Source of the DNA: Paratinospora sagittata
Lineage: Eukaryota; Streptophyta; Magnoliopsida; Ranunculales; Menispermaceae
DNA length: 64,000 nt
Reading direction: 5' to 3'
Assembly: GCA_035771175.1 (NCBI GenBank)
Contig: CM069608.1
Location: 11,008,019 to 11,072,018 of the forward strand
Shown here: positions 60,201 through 64,000 of the stretch, piece after piece
Layout: each line of letters starts with the position of its first letter
Numbering within the stretch: the stretch's first letter is position 1
The notes under the pieces: model-generated
Told to the model about the DNA's origin: nothing
What the model saw: only the letters and a program-made list of their open reading frames with translations
The model's database searches: none
Position numbers and translations under genes: made by a program

Positions 60201-62071
60201 TGTGGAAAAGCAATCTACTATGGGAGATACTTCCAAATGAAACAAACTTTTGGGATTTTCCACAAGTTGGCCTATGTTCTGGAAGGCTAAAAGATTATTG
60301 GACTGTGGTTGTGTTTGCAGTCATTTGGTCAATATGGAAGGAGTGAAAACACACGTCTTTTTGAAGATGAAGAAAGAGATGAGATCAGGGTTTGGGAGAA
60401 TTTCTCATTTGTGGCTTCGTTATTGATTAGTGCAAGCAAGCTTGCAAATGTTTTTTTTTTGGGTTGGGTGAATGGTTAAGGGGCTGGGGTTCTATTTTGT
60501 ATTGTATTTAAGCACAAAAAAGGACTCCTTGTCCTTGTTGCAATTTAGGTTGCACAAATATTAGTTCTTAATTAAAAAAAAAAAAAATCTCCATTTGCAT
60601 GGATATATTAACTATTTCTATCGAAATTAAGCTGTAAAAAGCACTTTTTATTCACATCAGCACATGCACACACACTAATATATATATATTCAGTTTGTTT
60701 TTTATTTTATTTTAACACTACTGCCCCTTTAACAGGTCAATGGAGACACTGTGTTCATGACAGGAAACTTTACAGAATTTAAAGTAGACAGTCATGGCAA
60801 TGACACGTGGGATGAGCAAAATGCCGTGACCAGTACTGCTGTGCGTATCTTTTTTTTTTTTTATCTTAGTGAATACCATGAAATCTCTAAAGGCTAATCA
60901 ACTGTTTGCACAAATTTAATGCCTAACCTCCTCCTTCAGGACTATCTAGCGAGTTTTGACAATTCAGCACAGGGAGGCTCAACTATGAAGTAAGTGTTAT
61001 CTATTAATTATTTAATTTGCTAACTCATTGAACGTGGTTTTCAGAATACTCTCTCTGTACGGTAGGAATCCTGTTAGAAAATGATGTTTGGGGTTGTAAA
61101 TACCACTTTGAAGATTGCTGCGATGTTTTCTACTGTCCGCTCAGTCTCTCCGCAACTGACTATGAAATTTCTTAATGAGTTTAAAGATAAATATGAAATC
61201 TGTGTTCTTTTCAAATCGTACTGTTCTTGCTTTCTTTGAGGGACGAGATATGGAATTAGTAGAGTTAGTGTATTAACTTTCCTTACAATCCAATATTAGT
61301 AGCTGATTGGTTTTTCTTTTTTTTTGGAAGAATAATTTATCTTGTTAATGTATTTTTTACAGTTCTGATCTGCAATTGGCGATACAACTACAACAGCAGG
61401 AGTTTGATAACCAGCCGAAACGGCACAACAATTTGCAAGAGTCTTCCACTAGTGGCAGTTCAAGGCTTGTCACCGGTCTACAGGTAAAAATATTGATACT
61501 TTTTTTTTTTTTTTTGTGAACAAGAAAATATTGATACTTAAAAGATGTTATCATGTACTCTAGATAAACTTCTAAAACATTTGATTATTTTCCCTTTTAC
61601 ATTAAACGGGTATGGTATAGTAGGAAATGACGTTGTTTTTTAAAAATTATGATTTGCTCAAGTCTTCAAATTGAAAAAATATATATACATATTTTAGATT
61701 TTTGAAAGAAAAAAAAAAAAAGTCTACTTGTATTCCACCTTTTGAAATATAATTAAAAAAAATAAGGGATAGATCTAATCATAATAAAAATTATTCATTA
61801 TGTGTATGCTTGCATAAATGAACTTTATGGTTGTAAAATTTTATATTTGTGATGGCAGAAAAAATGAAAATAAAGCAAAATATCATTTAAATTGTACTAA
61901 CTATTGGAGCAATTTCATTAACGAAAAACACAAGTAATTTAATACACAGTTTCCAGGTTTGAACTAGGGGAACTACTTAATGCAATTTTGCAGGTACACA
62001 GGAGCCATGCCAGCGGTTCATCATCCACGAAGCCGGATTCCAAGTCAAAAGAAAAATGTATTGTGATGTAA
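39250..62071 (+). CDS. MINDY-family ubiquitin C-terminal hydrolase (K48-type deubiquitinase), 12 exons, 705 aa
   Basis: Exons: 39250-39409, 39538-39656, 39754-39860, 39953-40040, 57184-58255, 58392-58446, 58577-58658, 58789-58869, 60736-60840, 60940-60989, 61363-61483, 61994-62071. All introns are GT-AG and the phases join. MINDY enzymes trim Lys48-linked ubiquitin chains. Residues 24-190 and about 510-640 form the catalytic domain. By comparison with human MINDY-1 (Gln131, Cys137, His319) the active site is Gln42, Cys48 ([13 protein letters not shown]) and His555 ([10 protein letters not shown]). An acidic, Ser-rich insert of about 330 residues separates the halves. An MIU/UIM-like ubiquitin-binding helix ([13 protein letters not shown], 641-653) follows, and the protein ends CIVM, a prenylation box. 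The start ATG (ccATGGCT) begins exon 1. No frame damage is seen, so the gene is probably functional. Confidence 0.95.
40525..40640 (-). mobile_element. RTE-type LINE 3' tail
   Basis: The complement matches the phrase (gtagttgggaaaaggct..gttgagtt) found in plus orientation at 45840, 50320 and 53560. Here it reads taactcaactcaacaaag...ccaactacatggggtcg. Only the tail remains. Confidence 0.5.
40914..41050 (+). mobile_element. Au-like SINE fragment
   Basis: ggggagtcttggcgcaaagg has an RNA polymerase III A-box-like sequence (tggcgcaaagg, 40923-40933). A B-box-like ggtacgagtca lies at 40967-40977. The layout matches tRNA-related plant SINEs. The 3' part is degraded. Confidence 0.5.
41270..41945 (+). 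mobile_element. L1-type LINE 3' fragment (zf-RVT region)
   Basis: Broken frames read [19 protein letters not shown] and later [20 protein letters not shown], the usual end of plant L1-like ORF2 (zf-RVT and following Trp-rich segment). There is no RT domain here, and frames are broken by stops. Confidence 0.65.
41946..42946. other. intronic sequence without recognised feature
   Basis: There is no supported gene. A TATA-like gctataaatagcta lies at 42236-42249, followed by short unrelated open stretches. It could be the 5' part of a degraded retroelement. Confidence 0.4.
42961..43174 (+). mobile_element. tRNA-derived SINE with target-site duplication
   Basis: An A-box-like tggtgcagttgg (42976-42987), a B-box-like ggttctagattc (about 43012-43023) and an A-rich tail (43155-43171) are present. 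Flanks tgatcccataaatg (42947-42960) and tgatcccatacatg (43175-43188) differ by one base, a 14-base target duplication. It is a complete SINE of about 210 bases. Confidence 0.8.
43320..45492 (+). mobile_element. L1-type LINE remnant (RT to RNase H), with nested MITE
   Basis: Broken frames show reverse transcriptase: [20 protein letters not shown] near 43690, KAYDLV, then [19 protein letters not shown] near 43970 and [18 protein letters not shown] segment lies near 44660. After a nested element at 44753-45093 the RNase H-like end continues (SLAVSKLL, then [11 protein letters not shown] near 45260). An A-run at 45483-45492 is the tail. The 5' part is unclear before about 43600. It is inactive. 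Confidence 0.75.
44753..45093. mobile_element. MITE-like insertion inside the LINE
   Basis: Imperfect terminal inverted repeats (ctatgttacccgac at 44753, and the complement of tccaggtaacatag at 45080-45093) enclose about 340 non-coding bases. The insertion separates the RT and RNase H parts of the surrounding LINE. A phrase acccgtrtccgacac occurs near both ends in direct orientation. No clear target duplication was found. Confidence 0.5.
45612..45895 (+). mobile_element. RTE-type LINE 3' fragment
   Basis: Broken frames resemble the C-terminal tail of plant RTE elements ([15 protein letters not shown], then a Trp/Ile segment ending in ...VGQRLC). The terminal phrase gttgggcaaaggct..gttgagtt recurs elsewhere in the intron. 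Confidence 0.55.
45960..47244 (-). mobile_element. probable Ty1/copia LTR, minus strand
   Basis: On the minus strand a purine tract aaaaaggagagat is followed at 47244 by TGTTAAAGG, the layout of a copia polypurine tract and LTR start. The left boundary near 45960 is a guess. No coding sequence is seen in this block. Confidence 0.4.
47245..48990 (-). mobile_element. 3' internal region of a Sirevirus-like copia element, minus strand
   Basis: On the minus strand several purine tracts occur before the LTR (complements of ctctcccctgttgg, tctccccac, ctctcccctcc, tttctccctcc). Further upstream a frame with many charged residues ([18 protein letters not shown], 48986-48795, continuing as [12 protein letters not shown] to about 48700) could be the end of the last reading frame. 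Multiple polypurine tracts are a Sirevirus hallmark. Confidence 0.4.
49500..50360 (+). mobile_element. RTE-type LINE remnant
   Basis: The first part reads [20 protein letters not shown] (about 49585-49650), the characteristic segment after the RT domain of plant RTE elements. The second part (50070-50350) carries the tail with 'gtagttaggaaaaggcttag'. Stops and shifts are numerous. Confidence 0.65.
50672..51621 (-). mobile_element. chimeric retroposon: callose synthase 5' end joined to a LINE tail
   Basis: An 18-base T-run at 50672-50689 is the complement of a poly(A) tail. A 16-base duplication, ccaaaaccaaattgtt, flanks the unit (50658-50673 and 51622-51637). From the right, the minus strand has about 300 bases of leader, then the first codons of a callose synthase (51308 down to about 51138), then a LINE ORF2 end ([17 protein letters not shown], and [13 protein letters not shown] residues in broken frames), then the tail. 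The structure is that of a reverse-transcribed chimera inserted by LINE machinery. Confidence 0.8.
51015..51320 (-). pseudogene. callose synthase N-terminus fused to a LINE fragment
   Basis: This open frame has 101 codons. Residues 5-61 ([14 protein letters not shown], then [20 protein letters not shown], then [18 protein letters not shown]) match the conserved N-terminus of plant callose synthases of the CalS1-3 type (plasma-membrane 1,3-beta-glucan synthases). From about residue 62 it reads into a LINE zinc-binding end ([17 protein letters not shown]). A normal callose synthase has about 1900 residues, so under 4 percent is present. It cannot make glucan. The in-frame fusion could in principle be translated, but there is no sign it is used. 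Confidence 0.8.
51640..53440. other. intronic sequence without recognised feature
   Basis: There is no supported gene or element. It is AT-rich with short open stretches on both strands. Confidence 0.4.
53455..53640 (+). mobile_element. RTE-type LINE 3' tail, tandemly duplicated
   Basis: Two tandem copies of a roughly 78-base tail (about 53485-53561 and 53562-53640) both contain ttgggaaaagg, gttgag, tataaagtgggata and a gctattgc end. Confidence 0.6.
53885..54058 (+). mobile_element. SINE-like fragment with A-rich end
   Basis: A B-box-like gggttgaattctcc lies at 53908-53921, and the fragment ends in an A-rich run (54036-54056). An A-box is not clear. Confidence 0.35.
54265..54365 (+). mobile_element. 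RTE-type LINE 3' tail fragment
   Basis: agagcggagtcgaggaagtg and 'tagtcaggaaaaggctttt' resemble the RTE tail at 45800-45875. Confidence 0.4.
54650..55400. repeat. AT-rich dispersed repeat, copy 2 (inverted relative to copy 1)
   Basis: The reverse complement matches 15440-16180 over its length, and its right-hand terminal 70 bases (about 55330-55400) match 16180-16250. There is no coding capacity, and no terminal inverted repeats were recognised. Confidence 0.6.
55400..55905. other. intronic sequence without recognised feature
   Basis: No gene is supported. A purine-rich tail (about 55731-55750) after 'ccagctgacctc' may be the end of a retroposon. Confidence 0.35.
55909..56080 (+). mobile_element. 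Au-like SINE
   Basis: It starts agggcgggccttggcacaat, with an A-box-like region, a B-box-like gagttctaattc (55967-55978), and the usual family ending ccctgcaatggtgggag..cttgtgca (56038-56064). It is degenerate. Confidence 0.6.
56081..57183. other. last part of intron 4, no recognised feature
   Basis: Pyrimidine-rich single-copy-like sequence leads to the exon 5 acceptor. No repeat or coding sequence is recognised. Confidence 0.4.
57184..58255 (+). CDS. exon 5 of the MINDY gene, coding for the disordered insert
   Basis: This 1072-base exon continues directly from WIVDPQ of exon 4 ([20 protein letters not shown]). It then encodes a low-complexity acidic region with many Ser, Glu and Asp, including two similar phrases, [10 protein letters not shown] and [10 protein letters not shown], near its end. 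It joins exon 6 as [12 protein letters not shown]. If intron 5 (136 bases) is retained, translation runs 21 codons further to TAG at 58321-58323, giving a protein without the catalytic His. Confidence 0.93.
59290..60587 (+). mobile_element. L1-type LINE 3' fragment in intron 8
   Basis: Broken frames read [15 protein letters not shown] near 59340, then KWLCG near 59470 and LWEDIWCG near 59670. The zf-RVT region follows ([13 protein letters not shown] near 60003), then an IWSIWKEXKHTSF-like end near 60315 and an A-run at 60574-60587. Frames are broken throughout. It makes intron 8 (58870-60735) much longer than its neighbours. Confidence 0.75.
62060..62068 (+). other. tail of the C-terminal prenylation box (CIVM) in the MINDY gene
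   Basis: The last four codons are TGT ATT GTG ATG (62057-62068), giving Cys702-Ile-Val-Met705. This is a CaaX motif; Met at the last place favours farnesyl transfer. It suggests membrane attachment of the deubiquitinase. Confidence 0.75.
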
Positions 62072-62203
62072 ACTTTAAGGCACTTTGGTCAGTTGAGGAG
62101 GTGTAAATTCTGTATTCTGTTTTTTTGTTTTTTTTTTTCATTATATCTGTGATATGACAATTGAACTAACATAACGCTCTGCTTCCATCCAGTTTTGGCT
62201 GTA

Positions 62204-62209
62204 AATAAA
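62204..62209 (+). promoter_or_regulatory. polyadenylation signal candidate of the MINDY gene
   Basis: aataaa lies 133 bases after the stop codon in T-rich, A-rich surroundings usual for plant 3' ends. Confidence 0.5.
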
Positions 62210-62229
62210 TGAAGGTATAAATATGCTGA

Positions 62230-63130
62230 AAGCGATTCTTACAACAGTTGTTGGTGCAGATCTTGTGTTTCTTCCCTTTTTGTTTTTTAACAGGGTTAAA
62301 TGACTTTGAATTTGCCCCTTTAAATCGTTTATTCCTGTGGCAGTAATCGCACTCTTTTTTTTCTTTTTCTTTTTGGGTTCTCGAGTGACTGTCCCATTTA
62401 ATCGCTGGCTTCAGTAAGTAAATCATCCGGTTGTTAAACGTTCTTTTTTTTTATTTTTCTCTTTAAAAAATATAAGTATAAATATATAGGTGGGCTGAAC
62501 GTGAAGTGCCTTTTGCTCTCGCCTTTAACTACGACCGAAACCTTCAGAAAGGCAAGAGAAAAGTATTTAAGTAGCATAGTTATATATACAGTAAAGCCTC
62601 ACTAAAAGTCATAATATATATGTTGGGATTAAACTAGTTTTTTTAATTACTGAGGAGGTTATAACTTTATAGAAGGGGCGTGACAAGCTCCACTATTGAT
62701 TGATCCTTGAACTTTGCATCAACGAGTACCAACTTAGAAAAGAACAAAAAATACAGGGAAAGAACAATGAAAGAGAGAATAACTCTCTCGATACCTGGAT
62801 GGACTAAAGCAAGTCGACTACATGATCAACACTTCCTCCCAATCTCCTAACACAAGGAATTGAGTGTCCTAGCTAGGACAGGTTATTTAAGATGAGAAGA
62901 CCTTGAGATCCCAACAATTACTAGCCTCGTGCCAAACTTTGCACTTTGAATGGGACTTCATGCAATAGATTAGAGCAAATTCCTTAAAATAGATCTTTCC
63001 TCTCCAAAGTATAAGGAAGCTCAAAAGGACACATCATAAGTTAGGAGCGAGCAAACAGGATGCCAGGTTCAACTCAGACAACAATCGACAAAATCACAGC
63101 AAAGATGGGCAATCTAAGCCTATATTTGAA
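62230..63130. other. downstream intergenic sequence
   Basis: No gene is supported. The stretch cagtaaagcctcactaaaag at 62589-62608 looks like the start of a dispersed plant repeat, but the rest is not recognised. Confidence 0.35.
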
Positions 63131-63132
63131 GT

Positions 63133-63628
63133 AAGGGTGTGCAAAATCCGGTTTGATTCGATTTTCACCAAAAACCAAAACCGAACCAAATTTGAATCGA
63201 TCTGGTGTTTTTGAAACCGAAACCGAACCAAACCACTATTCAAACCGAATCAAACTTGTTCAGTTTAGGTTGATTGGGTTACATACATCAATTTTACAAC
63301 TATAAATCTTATAGTTAATATTATTTTACCTTTTCAAAATACGTTCAATCCTTCCAAAAATAAAATATATAATTCTATCATTAAAATTTTTTAAAAAAAT
63401 ACATATTATATTCAATAACAATGGAAATTTTTTTCTCTTAGGGTTCAATTCATTAGGGTAATAGGAGAATTAACCATATTACCCATCTTTTCAGTTCGGT
63501 TCGAATTAATTTCAATTTTTTGATACGTAAATCGAAACCCGAACCGAACCAATCAATTTTTTAAAACCCAAAACCGAACAGAACTATGCAAAAACTGAAC
63601 TGATTACATCGGTTTGGTTCGATCCCTT
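63133..63628. mobile_element. MITE-like element with ggttcggttt repeats
   Basis: About 500 non-coding bases start taagggtgtgcaaaatcc and end ggttcgatccctta, giving a short inverted terminus (taaggg). Many ccgaacc/ggttcgg motifs lie in both orientations near both ends. This layout is common in plant non-autonomous DNA elements. Confidence 0.45.
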
Positions 63629-63639
63629 AATTTAAAGAA

Positions 63640-64000
63640 GTTGGTTAAAGCTTGAATCGCGAGGATTTTAAGGCCTAGACATATCAATCAAGTATTGATA
63701 TGATAAAGCATTTTTAAGGCTTATTGCCACTTTAGAGGTTAGGCAGATGTTGGGCCATGAGCTTGGTACATATTATCAACTATTGAACATGTACAAGAGA
63801 CACGAGAAAAATATTCGTAAAAACTGCTACCTTAATACCCATAGATATTGAGCATGTAATGACAGATTTCACCAAAGAATTTGTAAACATTGTTAGTTTG
63901 GTTCATCGAACTAACGCTAACCCGAACACAACTTCAACAGCGTAAGGCAGAAAAGGAACCAGACAAAGCTAGTTAGCAAAGTAAGGGAACGTCAACTATC
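63640..64000. other. window end, no recognised feature
   Basis: No coding sequence or repeat is recognised. Confidence 0.4.

Overview
This is a stretch of plant nuclear DNA, almost certainly from a eudicot. The evidence is GT-AG introns in one conserved plant gene, Ty1/copia and Ty3/gypsy LTR retrotransposons with tRNA-iMet primer sites, L1- and RTE-type LINE remnants, tRNA-derived SINEs, a caulimovirid-like endogenous pararetrovirus remnant and a captured piece of a callose synthase gene. The order or genus cannot be fixed from sequence alone. There is one host gene; nearly everything else is mobile DNA, nested several layers deep.

Left part (1-22060): fragments of related Ty1/copia elements (LTR ends at 1369, 1978-5686, 5687-6811 with primer site and gag stub, and an interrupted LTR from 7107 to about 15440). 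Into these went a Ty3/gypsy solo LTR (3449-4875, TSD ctatt), a rearranged minus-strand gypsy element (7165-11578), and an unclassified 3-kb element carrying its own solo LTR (12611-14048, TSD ttcaa). Then follow an AT-rich repeat, a broken copia pol (16255-17870), an LTR-like repeat, and a pararetrovirus remnant (19098-21560).

Middle (22061-38330): an old minus-strand gypsy element, whose 3' LTR was split by a complete 11.0-kb Ty3/gypsy chromovirus of Tekay/Del type (23229-34228, TSD ttttg). The young element has LTR-PBS-extra ORF-gag-pol-chromodomain-PPT-LTR. The extra ORF before gag (25293-26873) resembles the plant Transposase_32 family. Between it and gag lie three similar hairpins whose stems covary. 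Six in-frame stops and one frameshift disable its proteins, although its LTRs differ by only about 1 percent.

Right part (39040-62230): one gene on the plus strand encoding a 705-residue MINDY-family deubiquitinase in 12 exons. Intron 4 is 17.1 kb and packed with transposons, including a chimeric retroposon joining the start of a callose synthase gene to a LINE tail. Intron 8 holds another LINE. The encoded protein has catalytic Gln42, Cys48 and His555, a 330-residue acidic insert splitting the catalytic domain, a ubiquitin-binding MIU-like helix and a C-terminal CIVM prenylation box. The last 1.8 kb is repeat-like and non-coding.

A theme runs through the LTRs: several unrelated families each carry arrays of short GC-rich palindromes upstream of the TATA box, with a different palindrome in each family.
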